From Tepidisphaeraceae bacterium (lineage in GTDB: Bacteria; Planctomycetota; Phycisphaerae; Tepidisphaerales; Tepidisphaeraceae), in NCBI GenBank assembly GCA_035998445.1, contig DASYHQ010000045.1, positions 62,001 through 126,000 on the forward strand: a stretch of DNA of 64,000 nt. Direction: 5' to 3'. The translations under genes and the position numbers were made by a program. Shown here piece by piece: positions 7,605-16,149 of this stretch. The notes below the pieces were generated by a model. That model was not told the origin of the DNA. It made no database searches and saw only the letters and a program-made list of their open reading frames with translations. How positions within the stretch are numbered: position 1 is the first letter of the stretch; every line of letters starts with the position of its first letter.

Positions 7605-9011
7605 CTATTCTCCCACGCGCGCCTGGGCCAGCAGGCCCATGCCCATCTGCGAGATAACACGGTACGACGAGCGCTGGAGGGCTTCGCCTCCCTTGTTTTC
7701 CTGCGAGCAGCCTCGCAGGAGCCCGTCGGGCGTGAGGTGGGCGATCAGGTTCTTCACCGCAGCGTCGGCGATGGGCTGGAGGCGGTTGGGGAACAGGCCA
7801 GCCTCGACGCCCAGCGTGATCGCCGCGGCGATGGCGGCGGTGCCGCTGCTGTCGGTGGCGATCGTGGGGTCGTCGATGAAGTTCGGCCACGCCTGCCCCG
7901 GCGTCAACGGGGGCAGGCCGTCGATAACAGAAATCAGGCTGGCCAGCAGCGCGTCGTGCGTGCGGCCGGTCTCGATCAACGTGCGCACGCTGCCCAGCAG
8001 GTACCAGCCGACGCCACGGCACCAGTGCCGCAGCCGCGGTTCGCCCTGCTCGGTCACCAGTTGCCAGACGAACCCGTCGCGCACGTTGACCTCCATGCGC
8101 CGCACGCACTGCCTGATCGCCAGATCGCGCAAATCGTCGCGATCGCGCACGCGCGCGACGACGGCCATGGGCCAGGCGATCGTGTAGCAACCTTCGGTGG
8201 AGGTGTGGCTATCGCGCACCAAGTCATCGGGGTGCTTGCGCGACAGCCAGAAATCAATCGCAGCGTCGACCGCTGGGTGGCTCGGGTTCAGCCGAGCCAG
8301 TTGCGCCACGGGCAGCGTCGCCTCGATGCCGTAATACTTCCCATCGCTCGGCCGGGCGCCGGGCGATTCGTTCCAGATGCCACCGTCGCGGAAAAAGTCA
8401 TCAATGAAGATCGACTGTAGCGCCGCCTCGTAGCCGCCGTTTGGGTCGTGCCGATGCAGTTCGGCTTGGCCGTCCATCACGCAACCGGCCAGCCAGCCAA
8501 ACGGGTGCCGCACCGCGGGCGTGCGCATGCGCTGGAGGAACTGCTTCACAGGGTCGGTATCGACGCTGGGCCCCAGCAGGTGCGGTTGAAGCACCGGGCA
8601 GGCGGGTTCGGTCGATTCGATCAGGTGCAGGTGCGTGGCGTTCTCCAGGCGCAGTTCAGCGCCGTTTATCGCCAGCGCGGCGGCCATGGTGGGCGTGAGC
8701 GGCATCGACTGGATCTTGAACGCCCCGCTGTAGCGAATCTCGAACGTGCCGAGCCGGTCACCGGTACCGCCGTCATGCACGTGCAACAGCGACGTGGGAC
8801 AGGCGCGGTCATCGATGCCGATCGTCACGCGTAGCGCGCTGGCGCCGGTCGCCGCGGGCTGCGCGGTCCAGCGCAGGCGGAGCGGTTTGTCGGGCGCGAT
8901 GCCCATCAGGCGCACGCCGCTCGGCGCACGAAGGCCTGTGGTGAAGGGAACCGGTTCGAACGGCTTGATGATCTCTGTTGGCGTTAAGTGCATAGCGGCA
9001 GTTTCGAGCAT
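7605..9011 (-). CDS. GH88/GH105-like six-hairpin glycosidase
   Basis: 468 residues from ATG 9011, chosen because GGAGGG lies 8 bases upstream; ATGs at 9041 and 8993 are alternatives. The N-terminal ~150 residues form a beta-rich domain of unknown role. The remainder has the helical repeat pattern of the (alpha/alpha)6 GH88/GH105 family: WCRGVGWYLLGSV, DSSGTAAIAAA and a C-terminal SSYRVISQMGMGLLAQA. Members usually hydrolyse unsaturated uronic-acid oligosaccharides (rhamnogalacturonan or other polyanionic glycans). No signal peptide is seen, suggesting a cytoplasmic enzyme acting on imported oligosaccharides. It is convergent with phyH and divergent from the gene at 9371. Confidence 0.7.
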   Translation of the reverse strand: MLETAAMHLTPTEIIKPFEPVPFTTGLRAPSGVRLMGIAPDKPLRLRWTAQPAATGASALRVTIGIDDRACPTSLLHVHDGGTGDRLGTFEIRYSGAFKIQSMPLTPTMAAALAINGAELRLENATHLHLIESTEPACPVLQPHLLGPSVDTDPVKQFLQRMRTPAVRHPFGWLAGCVMDGQAELHRHDPNGGYEAALQSIFIDDFFRDGGIWNESPGARPSDGKYYGIEATLPVAQLARLNPSHPAVDAAIDFWLSRKHPDDLVRDSHTSTEGCYTIAWPMAVVARVRDRDDLRDLAIRQCVRRMEVNVRDGFVWQLVTEQGEPRLRHWCRGVGWYLLGSVRTLIETGRTHDALLASLISVIDGLPPLTPGQAWPNFIDDPTIATDSSGTAAIAAAITLGVEAGLFPNRLQPIADAAVKNLIAHLTPDGLLRGCSQENKGGEALQRSSYRVISQMGMGLLAQARVGE

Positions 9012-9097
9012 CCCGGCCACCCTCCACACACCGTGCATCAAGCGCTGTCACGGGGGCGAAGGACGACCAGTGTCGAAGTGGAACAAAAATTAGAGGT

Positions 9098-9118
9098 TCG
9101 TTTGACCGTAAACCAAAC
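9098..9118. promoter_or_regulatory. Candidate operator, copy 1
   Basis: TCGTTTGACCGTAAACCAAA followed by C contains the short inverted repeat GTTTG/CAAAC. A near-copy lies at 9335-9353. Both are in the divergent intergenic region 9012-9370, one near each gene start, which fits a shared repressor or activator. Inference only. Confidence 0.3.
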
Positions 9119-9334
9119 AAGTTGCAGAAACAATCAGGATCGCTCTCAGATGGTCGTCAGCGGAGGCCGGCGCGACGTCGACCATGGCATGGCCCGATGC
9201 GTCTTCCACCGAGCCCGCGGTACTGCCCCGGCGCATCGACATCGACCTGAGCGCCCCGCGCGACGCTGGCCGAAGCATCGCCGAAGTCGCCGGAGCAGAA
9301 GTGACAATTGCGACTTAATGCGGTATAGGGAATC

Positions 9335-9353
9335 TCGTTTGACGTACACCAAC
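9335..9353. promoter_or_regulatory. Candidate operator, copy 2
   Basis: TCGTTTGACGTACACCAAC, a near-copy of 9098-9118, ending 17 bases before the ATG at 9371. The rest of 9012-9370 shows no convincing gene; a short open frame ending at about 9318 has coding-like codons but no recognisable product. Confidence 0.3.
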
Positions 9354-9370
9354 TGAGGAAGCACCCGACC

Positions 9371-10291
9371 ATGTCCGACCATATCGCTCACATCGGCATT
9401 TGCGACGACACGTTCCGCCTGGCGGCCGTTCACCCGGCGATTCACCCGAACTTCAAGCGGCTAATGGTCGAACATCGCGAGGCGGCCCACATGGGCAGCA
9501 TCACGCGGTCGGCCGACAAGTGGTCGGTGGACCTCGTCGGCTGGGCGCGCGACGAGTTCGCCAAGCCAGGTGGTGAACGTGCTCAGAACGCCGATGCGAA
9601 ACTGGCGTTCACGCTCGGCTCGCTCACGCACCGCTCGGCCGACCGGTTGACCAAGCCGATCACGCGATGCTGGTCCGGCAACGACGACTCCGGTCGACGC
9701 GGCAGCGAGGCGAACGAATCGAAGATCTACCAGGACGTCTTCGTCTACAAGGAAGTCTACGCCTCCGGCCACGCGCCCGATGCGGCCGGCCTGTTCGCGC
9801 CGAACTTCTTCGACATCGTGCCCGACAGTGCGCTGGCCGGTCCCGAGGCGCTCTACCGCCTGCTGTTGCGGCGAGCGCTGATCGCGATGCACACGCTGAA
9901 CCCCGATGCCAACCACATCCACGACTGGCTCGACCGCTTCTTCGCCGGCATGCAGACCTACCCCAAGTCGTTGGCGCAGTACGCCGAGATCAACGCGACG
10001 TGGCCGAAGGACAAGGTCGACAAGTACCTAACCAGCAAGCGGTTTTACGACCGTTCCGATGCGCTGATCCAACTGGCCCGCGCCGCGCAGACGGGCAAGG
10101 CGATCGACGGCGGCGCGGTCGTTGATGCGCAGCAGGCCACGACCGAGCGCAACAGCCGCTATGGCCGCGCGCTGGCCAAGGCGTTGGACTACCTGATTGC
10201 GGCCACGGAATACTTCGAGGGCCGAACCGACGCCGTCACGACCGCCAAGCGGTTCGACATCGGCGTGCCCGAGCTGTCGCTGCAGGACTGA
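9371..10291 (+). CDS. Zinc-dependent phospholipase C-like protein (tentative)
   Basis: 306 residues without a signal peptide. The first third resembles the helical zinc-dependent phospholipase C/S1-P1 nuclease fold: an N-terminal HIGICDD, EHREAAHMGSI, and FTLGSLTHRSADRLTKPI. Regularly spaced His and Asp could bind metals. The middle part (VYASGHAPDAAGLFAPNFFDIVP) and C-terminal helices are not recognised. The start ATG is preceded by AGGAAG. It is divergent from the GH88-like gene and may share regulation through the repeated site at 9098 and 9335. The biochemical role is not established. Confidence 0.5.
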   Translation: MSDHIAHIGICDDTFRLAAVHPAIHPNFKRLMVEHREAAHMGSITRSADKWSVDLVGWARDEFAKPGGERAQNADAKLAFTLGSLTHRSADRLTKPITRCWSGNDDSGRRGSEANESKIYQDVFVYKEVYASGHAPDAAGLFAPNFFDIVPDSALAGPEALYRLLLRRALIAMHTLNPDANHIHDWLDRFFAGMQTYPKSLAQYAEINATWPKDKVDKYLTSKRFYDRSDALIQLARAAQTGKAIDGGAVVDAQQATTERNSRYGRALAKALDYLIAATEYFEGRTDAVTTAKRFDIGVPELSLQD

Positions 10292-10392
10292 TCGCTGCCG
10301 ATCCTCGCCATTAACAGTGCGATGTTCCCGAACTTACCCGCTCGCGTCGCCCGGACGGCAGCGTCGGGGCGATAGTTGATCTCGCGCGCCAT
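10290..10392 (-). pseudogene. Remnant of a LacI-family DNA-binding domain
   Basis: Minus-strand codons read AREINYRPDAAVRATRAG followed by KFGNIALLMARIGSD. This is the segment joining the LacI headpiece (hinge) to the sugar-binding domain. The helix-turn-helix before it and the ligand domain after it are missing, and upstream frames contain stops. It is therefore a gene fragment, not a functional regulator. Confidence 0.55.
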
Positions 10393-10711
10393 GGCTCAAC
10401 TGGTTCCGCGGTCGCGGTGAAGGCCTACTACAGCGCAGTGCGGGGCGATTGGACGAAGCGGAAATGGATCGAGGCCCCCGCGACCCCCAGTGCCCCGCGA
10501 TGACCACCCTTACATGGTCTCGACCGCGCTGCAGCACGTGGAATCGAACGCGTCCAACGCATTCGTTCCCCCCCACCGGCCGCGCTGACGCCACCGCGCC
10601 CACCACTGCGGCGACCCAAAGCCGCGGCTGAACGTGCGGTGGCACAGCCGCTGAGGGCGCCTTGAGGTGTACGCGAGCATTGTACAGCATGATTTGCCCC
10701 CCCTTATCGCG
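10393..10711. other. Gene-free stretch, possible degraded coding sequence
   Basis: No intact gene. Plus-strand frames contain coding-like pieces (AVKAYYSAVRGDWTKRKW, and in another frame HPYMVSTALQHVESNA) interrupted by stops and frame changes. This suggests a decayed gene of unknown identity next to the LacI remnant. Confidence 0.35.
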
Positions 10712-11506
10712 TCACGTCTGTCGCGACCTGCGGTACTCGGCCGGTGAGACGCCGGCGCGTTGGCGGAACTGGCGGCTGAAATAGAAGACGTCGCCGTAGC
10801 CCAGTTCGGCGGCGACGCGTTTGATCGGCACCGTTCCCTCGCCCAACGCCCGCTTGGCAAGGTTGATGCGGCAGTGCAGCCGATAGTCGTGCAGCGACGA
10901 TCCGACGTACTCGCGGAACCGCCGCCGCAGCGTCGTCAGTGCCATGCCGTGCTGCTCGGCCAACGCGGTGTAGTCCGGCTCATCGTCACCGCCACCGTCG
11001 AACTGCGCCAGCCGCTGCATGACGGCGTCCAGCCACTCGGGCCGGCGCGGTTCACCACCACTTCGGCGATTCGCCGCCAGATCCAACAGCACGCGCTCGA
11101 GCAGGTTCACCGCCGTGCGCTGCGCCCACTTGCCCGGCTCTTCCTTCACCGCCAGCAGCTCGTCAAACCACGCCGTCAGCCGAGCCGCCCGCTCGGGGTC
11201 GGTCACCTCCTGTGGCGACGACAGCCACAGCCCTTCAGCCTCCCATGCGGTGGCCTGCGGTCCGGTAAAGGCCACGTACCGATGCTCCCAATTCCCCGTG
11301 CGCGGCCACGCGTGAAAGCGCACGTACGGCCCCGGGTGGCACGGCCACGCCCAGACGCCGGTCATCTCGTGGCGGACATCGTCGTAGAACAACTCGACCC
11401 CGCCGCGCGTCATCAGTTGCACCGTGTGATAGGCAAAACGCTTGTCGACCGTGGCCGCACACTCGGGCGTGCGATAGCCGTGCAGGAAGGTGACGTCACG
11501 TGTCAT
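10712..11506 (-). CDS. AraC-family transcriptional regulator
   Basis: 264 residues. The N-terminal half (about 1-150) looks like the cupin-type AraC ligand-binding domain (AYHTVQLMTRGGVELFYDD, PGPYVRFHAW). The C-terminal ~100 residues hold two helix-turn-helix motifs, the first in YTALAEQHGMALTTLRRRF and the second in RVAAELGYGDVFYFSRQF, ending AGVSPAEYRRS. It probably senses a sugar or related small molecule and activates nearby genes. The ATG at 11506 faces a decayed phyH copy whose upstream block matches that of the intact phyH at 6705, making phyH the most likely remaining target. Confidence 0.9.
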   Translation of the reverse strand: MTRDVTFLHGYRTPECAATVDKRFAYHTVQLMTRGGVELFYDDVRHEMTGVWAWPCHPGPYVRFHAWPRTGNWEHRYVAFTGPQATAWEAEGLWLSSPQEVTDPERAARLTAWFDELLAVKEEPGKWAQRTAVNLLERVLLDLAANRRSGGEPRRPEWLDAVMQRLAQFDGGGDDEPDYTALAEQHGMALTTLRRRFREYVGSSLHDYRLHCRINLAKRALGEGTVPIKRVAAELGYGDVFYFSRQFRQRAGVSPAEYRRSRQT

Positions 11507-11515
11507 GGTTGATCA

Positions 11516-11544
11516 TATTGTGCAAAGATCGAGCTGCCGAATCT
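11516..11544 (+). promoter_or_regulatory. Conserved element upstream of decayed phyH (copy 2)
   Basis: 25 of 29 bases match 6599-6627, starting TATTGTGCAAAG. It lies 10 bases upstream of the araC-like start and 54 before the GTG of the phyH remnant, so it could also serve autoregulation. Confidence 0.5.
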
Positions 11545-11598
11545 ACGGGCAAGTAGGAAACGCGAATCACGATGCACGGCCCACCGCGAAATACGAAC

Positions 11599-11724
11599 GT
11601 GTCACTCAAGTCTGCCACCGCCACTGCCGACGCCTTTGCCTTGGTCGACCTTACCAATCATGAGGTTGGATTCTGCAACAACGCGGCTACCTGCCGCTGC
11701 CCGGCATTGTTCGTAGTGACGCCG
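11599..11724 (+). pseudogene. Truncated, frameshifted phyH duplicate
   Basis: Codons from the GTG at 11599 read SATATADAFALVDLTNHEVG. After a deletion the sequence continues in another frame as GYLPLPGIVRSDA. This parallels residues 2-43 of the intact PhyH at 6705 (LTDREVRFYNEEGYLPLPGLVRSDA). Homology stops at about 11724 and the catalytic domain is absent. The upstream block is also conserved, so promoter and 5' end were duplicated together. No ribosome-binding site remains. The rest, to 11865, holds no recognisable gene. Confidence 0.75.
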
Positions 11725-11865
11725 GCTATAGTCGATGCCGATCAACACCAATGGACGCAGATACGCCGCCTCGGCGACCGCCTAAAAGCCGCGCTGCGGT
11801 CGGCGTGGCAAGCGGTGATGATGCGGCGCAAGGAATGAATGTGACTCGGTAACGAAAGGGCTCCA

Positions 11866-12360
11866 ATGCGTTACGTAATGCGACAGAAGCTGATCTCGCT
11901 CGGCGACGATTTCACGATCCGCGACGCCGACGGGCGCGACGCCTACTTCGTCGACGGCAAGGCGCTGACGCTGCGCGACCGCCTGACCTTTCAGGACATG
12001 GATGGCCGTGAGCTTCTGTCGATCCAACGGCGCCTGCTGGCCTGGGGCCCAACCTACGAGATCCACCAGGGCGACCAGTTGAAGGCGGTCGTCAAGCAGA
12101 AGCTGTTCACGCTGTTCAACCAACGGTTCAGCGTCGACGAAATCGACCGCGAAGACGACCTGACGGCCAAGGGCAACTTCACGGACCACCACTACACCTT
12201 CAGCCGCGGTGGACGCGAGGTCGCCTGGGTGTCGGAGAAGTGGTTCTCGCTGGCCGACACGTACGGCGTCGAGGTGGGCGCCGGTGAGGATCCCGTGCTG
12301 ATCCTCGCCTGCGCTGTCGTCATCGATCGCTGCCAGGAAGCCGCCGAACGGCGGGATTGA
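11866..12360 (+). CDS. LURP-one-related (LOR) family protein
   Basis: 164 residues of beta-rich sequence typical of the LOR family (tubby-like fold). It starts MRYVMRQKLISLGDDFTIRD and continues with repeated short strands (YFVDGKALTLRDRLTFQD, LLSIQRRLLAWGPTYEI, GREVAWVSEKWFSLADTYGV). Bacterial members are cytoplasmic, of unknown function, and the fold is related to phospholipid scramblases. AAAGGG lies upstream of the ATG. It is followed after 89 bases by a small membrane protein gene in the same direction. Confidence 0.85.
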   Translation: MRYVMRQKLISLGDDFTIRDADGRDAYFVDGKALTLRDRLTFQDMDGRELLSIQRRLLAWGPTYEIHQGDQLKAVVKQKLFTLFNQRFSVDEIDREDDLTAKGNFTDHHYTFSRGGREVAWVSEKWFSLADTYGVEVGAGEDPVLILACAVVIDRCQEAAERRD

Positions 12361-12449
12361 GCCTTGCGCTTCTAACGATTACCGTCACCCACGGGCGCAG
12401 TCACAGCGATCGTTAACGACGTCGTGCAAACCGTAGAGGGCACAGGGAA

Positions 12450-12716
12450 ATGAGTCGCAAATCGACCGGGATCGTACTGCTGTTGGTCGCGTTGCTCGCG
12501 TTCCTCGCATTGGCGTGGCGAAGCCTGATCGACATGTCGCACCTGGCGCGCAATGCCTTGGGCGGCGACGGCACGGCCCGGGAGGCGATCAGCGTGCTGC
12601 TGGAGATCAACGGACTGCCGATCATCATGCTTGGCGGGCTGATGCTCGTGCTGCTGGCGATCTACTGGAAGCTGTTCGTCCGTCGAGACGAGGACGACGA
12701 CGCCGCCGGGTACTAG
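12450..12716 (+). CDS. Small two-helix membrane protein
   Basis: 88 residues with two hydrophobic segments (about residues 7-23 and 54-76) and an acidic C-terminus (RRDEDDDAAGY). Not a recognised family. Codon usage and a purine-rich stretch (GAGGGCACAGGGAA) before the ATG support it as a real gene. It follows the LOR gene in the same orientation and may be co-transcribed. Confidence 0.6.
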   Translation: MSRKSTGIVLLLVALLAFLALAWRSLIDMSHLARNALGGDGTAREAISVLLEINGLPIIMLGGLMLVLLAIYWKLFVRRDEDDDAAGY

Positions 12717-12818
12717 CGGTGACCGAGATTGCCGTCAGCATCTCCTTTAACGCATCCTTATTGTATTCGTTCGGCGTTAAGCATTGGCAATTGCTGCCCA
12801 ATTCGTCGGACCAGCCCG

Positions 12819-14036
12819 TCACTTGGCGTATGACGACTGGCGAACCACTAACTTACCTGCCACCTGGATGCGGCGCGCAGCCCAGGCGGGTTGGGCAATC
12901 CGGCTTTCCATCAGCATCAAGGCGGCCTCGGCGATGTCGGCGATCGGTTGGCGGACCGTGGTGAGCGTAACGGGTAGGAGCGACGCGATCGGGCGGTCGT
13001 CGAAGCCCACCAGCTTCAGGTCCTGCGGGATGCGAATGCCCAAAGCAGGCAGGTGGCGCATCGTCAACGCCGCGAACTCGTCGGACTTGAAGACGATGCC
13101 TTCCGGCCGACAGCGTTCCAGCAGGCCGGCAACGAAGCGCTCGTCGATGTCGTTCGACGCGACGTGGCAAATCCAGTCCGATGGCACATCGATGCCGCGC
13201 GCCGTCATCGCATCCATGTACCCCAACTGCCGCTCCACGGCCGTCGGCACCGGTGGGTTGGATCCGACGAACAGCACGCGACGCAAGCCCATCGCCAGCA
13301 GGTGCTCGGCCTGCAGATACCCGCAATGGCGGTTCTCGATCCCCACCACGTCCAGACTGCTGCGGTCGGGGAACGTCGCGTAGTCGCCATCGAGCAGCAC
13401 CAACGGCAGATTCGCTTTCGCGAACAGGGCGGCCACCTGCGCGTTCACGTCACCGCCTGCGTGCGACGAGGGAATGGGCACCATGAAGATGCCGCCGACG
13501 CGCTGATCGATGAGCGCCCTCGCGACCGCAAGCGGGCTTTCGTCGCGCTCAATCGAATGGGCGATCAGGGCCGACCCGCGCCGCTGGAGGAGCGCGTTCA
13601 ACTGGCTCTGGATCTGGTCCGAGACGCTATCGGCGAACCGACCCGACTGCGCCATCTGCAATAGTCCGATCGACGCGCAAGGGACCGCCTCACGCTCGCG
13701 CGCCTTCGGCGTGACGAAGGAGCCCGATCCCTGCCGGCGCTCGATCAAACCCTGCTCTTCCACCTCGCGCAGCGCTCGGATGATCGTCGAGCGCGATGCA
13801 TCGAACGTGGCGGCGAGGTCGCTCTCGCTCGGCAACTTGTCTCCAACTCGATACTCGCCCGAGCGAATGATCGAAACAAGTTTAGACCGAATGTGCTGAT
13901 ATTTCAAAGGTGCCGCTGGGACGTTCACGCCGTCAATTGTGCCAACCTCGCGTATGAAAGGCAATATCTGCGTAGGTTTCACTGTTTTGCCATCGCCCTT
14001 CAGAAGATCTACCTCATGTTGCCAGCGCGAATGCAT
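12819..14036 (-). CDS. GntR-type regulator with LacI-like sugar-binding domain
   Basis: 405 residues. After an unusual ~45-residue N-terminal segment there is a winged helix-turn-helix of the GntR family (about residues 46-110; IRSGEYRVGDKLPSESDLAA and RSTIIRALREVEEQGLIERR). A periplasmic-binding-protein-like effector domain follows (about 120-400), with HLLAMGLRRVLFVGS and a C-terminal PVTLTTVRQPIADIAEAAL. This is the AraR-like architecture of sugar-responsive repressors. The exact start is uncertain; a GTG nearer the GntR domain is possible. It is divergent, 41 bases apart, from the pseudopilin at 14078 and probably controls that cassette. Confidence 0.9.
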   Translation of the reverse strand: MHSRWQHEVDLLKGDGKTVKPTQILPFIREVGTIDGVNVPAAPLKYQHIRSKLVSIIRSGEYRVGDKLPSESDLAATFDASRSTIIRALREVEEQGLIERRQGSGSFVTPKAREREAVPCASIGLLQMAQSGRFADSVSDQIQSQLNALLQRRGSALIAHSIERDESPLAVARALIDQRVGGIFMVPIPSSHAGGDVNAQVAALFAKANLPLVLLDGDYATFPDRSSLDVVGIENRHCGYLQAEHLLAMGLRRVLFVGSNPPVPTAVERQLGYMDAMTARGIDVPSDWICHVASNDIDERFVAGLLERCRPEGIVFKSDEFAALTMRHLPALGIRIPQDLKLVGFDDRPIASLLPVTLTTVRQPIADIAEAALMLMESRIAQPAWAARRIQVAGKLVVRQSSYAK

Positions 14037-14077
14037 CGCACATCAATTGCAAATAATTCAGTGTTAAGTTCCGCCGC

Positions 14078-14866
14078 ATGTCGGTTCAAGAACATACAAG
14101 TGCGAAGGCGAAGCGCGGTTTCACCCTGATCGAGTTGCTGGTGGTGATTGGCATCATCGCGGTTCTGATCAGCCTGTTGCTTCCGTCCGTCCGCCGGGCG
14201 CGTGAGCAGGCGCAGGCGGTCACATGTTCGAGCAACCTGCGACAGTTGGCGCTGATCAGCCAGATGTATGCGAACGACCATCGCGGCTTCGTGCCGATTG
14301 GCCGCGCGTCAAACTTCAAGTGGGTCAACTACTGGTTCGTCGATAACTCGGATACGCCGAAGCCGGCGTTGTACATGTTCGGCTCACTGTACGGCGCGGG
14401 CCTGATGAACGACGGGCGGGTCGCGTACTGCCCTTCGCAAGGCGCTACGCGTTTCCTTTACAACAACATTGATCCCAACCCAATGGAGTCGAACGAGTGG
14501 CCGCCCAAGGTCTTCCCGGTCGGCACTTCCGAGTACCGGACCAAAGCGTCTTACTCGATGCGTCCCGATTACTTCGTTGGCTTTGACACCGGCGTCGCCC
14601 GGCTGCCCAAGATTACCCACTTCAAAGGCCTGACGGTCTTCACCGATCTGGTGACGCACGACACCTCCATCCGTACCGGTCACCGCAACGGCCTGAATCG
14701 GGCGAGGATCGACGGTTCTGTGGTGTGGGTGCCGTTCACCGCCCCCGATTCAGCGGCCGTCCCAAGGTCGATCCGTGAGCACCTGGTTCTGCTGAAACCC
14801 GCGAACGCATGGACGGTTAAGAACGCTGCGGTCGACGGCATCTTCAGCGCGCTCGACAGGTACTAA
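14078..14866 (+). CDS. Pseudopilin with H-X9-DG motif
   Basis: 262 residues. A class III prepilin signal is present: [19 protein letters not shown] with cleavage after Gly14 and Glu at mature position 5, followed by a hydrophobic helix. The C-terminal part contains [12 protein letters not shown], the H-X9-DG signature of planctomycete/verrucomicrobial pseudopilin-like proteins. Such proteins are thought to be processed by a PilD-type peptidase and exported through type II secretion-like machinery. Their role is unknown. It heads a plus-strand cassette behind a divergent sugar-type repressor. A paralogue lies at 26966-27781. Confidence 0.9.
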   Translation: MSVQEHTSAKAKRGFTLIELLVVIGIIAVLISLLLPSVRRAREQAQAVTCSSNLRQLALISQMYANDHRGFVPIGRASNFKWVNYWFVDNSDTPKPALYMFGSLYGAGLMNDGRVAYCPSQGATRFLYNNIDPNPMESNEWPPKVFPVGTSEYRTKASYSMRPDYFVGFDTGVARLPKITHFKGLTVFTDLVTHDTSIRTGHRNGLNRARIDGSVVWVPFTAPDSAAVPRSIREHLVLLKPANAWTVKNAAVDGIFSALDRY

Positions 14867-14903
14867 ACAGGCGTTCCGACCTTCAGACCTCGGCCAATAC
14901 GAC

Positions 14904-16061
14904 ATGAACCAGCCCACCACCCATCCTGACCGTCTCCGCGTACGCTTGGGCTGCGTCGCGTTGGTGACGCTGCTCGGCCTGAACGCCGCGCTGCCCGCGC
15001 AATCGCTGGAGTCGCCGGCCGTCGCGCCGCTGGCCGAGTTGCTGACGCCTGCGACCCGGCCGGCCAACGCCTACGTGCTGAGCGACGCGGAACTGAAACA
15101 TCTGGAACGGCAAACCCAGGTGTCGCTCGAACAGGTCGCGGCGGCGCTGGAGGCCCATCCACCGGCCGTCGACGCGATCCCCCGCGAGCGTGCGATGGCG
15201 TTGACGCTGTTCGATACCATCCTGCACGACCCCGCCGCCCCGCAACGGGCCTCGGTCGGGCAGTTCCGCCAGGCGCGCACGAAGCAGGCCATCGACGACA
15301 TGCTCCGGACGACGGTGACCGAAGGGGCGGTCGTCTGGCAGATCTACAACATGGGATTCGTCGTGCGGACGCGGTCGGTCACGATCGGCTTCGACCTCGT
15401 GAAGCTCGTGCACGTGCCGGTGATCTCGCTGGACGACGAGACGATGCGGGCGTTGATCGACCAGTGCGACGTCCTGTTCGTCAGCCACGAGCACCTGGAC
15501 CACGCCGACCGCGAGGTGAGCCAGTGGTTCTTGGACGCCGGCAAACCCGTCGTCGCCCCACCGGCGATGTGGCTCGGCGAACCGTCGCACGCCCGCCTGA
15601 CCCACCTGCCGCGCGACGGCCGCCCCCAGGGGCACTCGCTGTCGATTCGAGACGGTAAGGCGACGTTACAGGTCGCGGTCTACCCCGGCGCCCAGCGCAC
15701 GAAAGAGCCGGCCGACATCGAGAACAACGTGTACGTCATCACCACGCCCGAGGGCATCCGCATCGCCCACACCGGCGACAACAACGTGACCGCAGGGCTG
15801 CCCAAAGCTGGATCGCTGAACGGGCCAATCGACCTTCTGTTGATGAAGCTCGAACCCGGCAACGGCCTGCGGTCGAAGCGCATCGTGAACGCGTTCGACC
15901 CGCGCCTGACGCTGCCCTCGCACTTCGAGGAACTGGGACACGCGAACGTCAACGGCCGCGAGCCCTTCTGGCGCGGCATGGAACGCGTGCCGAAGCTGAA
16001 GGTGCCGACGCTCATGATGATGTGGGGCGAGCGATACCACTACAGGCCACTGGCAAACTAA
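14904..16061 (+). CDS. Exported metallo-beta-lactamase-fold hydrolase
   Basis: 385 residues with a signal peptide (about residues 12-33). The MBL metal motif appears as SHEHLDHAD (HxHxDH), with further metal-site candidates in HTGDNN and near the C-terminus (LPSHFEELGH). An inserted N-terminal region (about 60-150) precedes the catalytic fold. The fold resembles UlaG-like or other L-ascorbate-lactonase/MBL hydrolases, but the substrate is unknown. It lies 37 bases downstream of the pseudopilin gene and is probably co-transcribed. Because it appears exported, it may act on an extracellular lactone or ester. Confidence 0.8.
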   Translation: MNQPTTHPDRLRVRLGCVALVTLLGLNAALPAQSLESPAVAPLAELLTPATRPANAYVLSDAELKHLERQTQVSLEQVAAALEAHPPAVDAIPRERAMALTLFDTILHDPAAPQRASVGQFRQARTKQAIDDMLRTTVTEGAVVWQIYNMGFVVRTRSVTIGFDLVKLVHVPVISLDDETMRALIDQCDVLFVSHEHLDHADREVSQWFLDAGKPVVAPPAMWLGEPSHARLTHLPRDGRPQGHSLSIRDGKATLQVAVYPGAQRTKEPADIENNVYVITTPEGIRIAHTGDNNVTAGLPKAGSLNGPIDLLLMKLEPGNGLRSKRIVNAFDPRLTLPSHFEELGHANVNGREPFWRGMERVPKLKVPTLMMMWGERYHYRPLAN

Positions 16062-16149
16062 CGACTGAAGACCGATGGCGGCGTCTCGACGGAGTTTTCG
16101 TCGTCCGCCAGCGTCCGAACCGTGAATGCGTGTAGGAATAGGGAAGATT

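Noticed and set aside
9183-9318. Small plus-strand gene of 44 codons in the 9012-9370 gap
   Set aside because: Codon usage looks coding-like, but there is no ribosome-binding site or recognisable product and it sits in a divergent promoter region.
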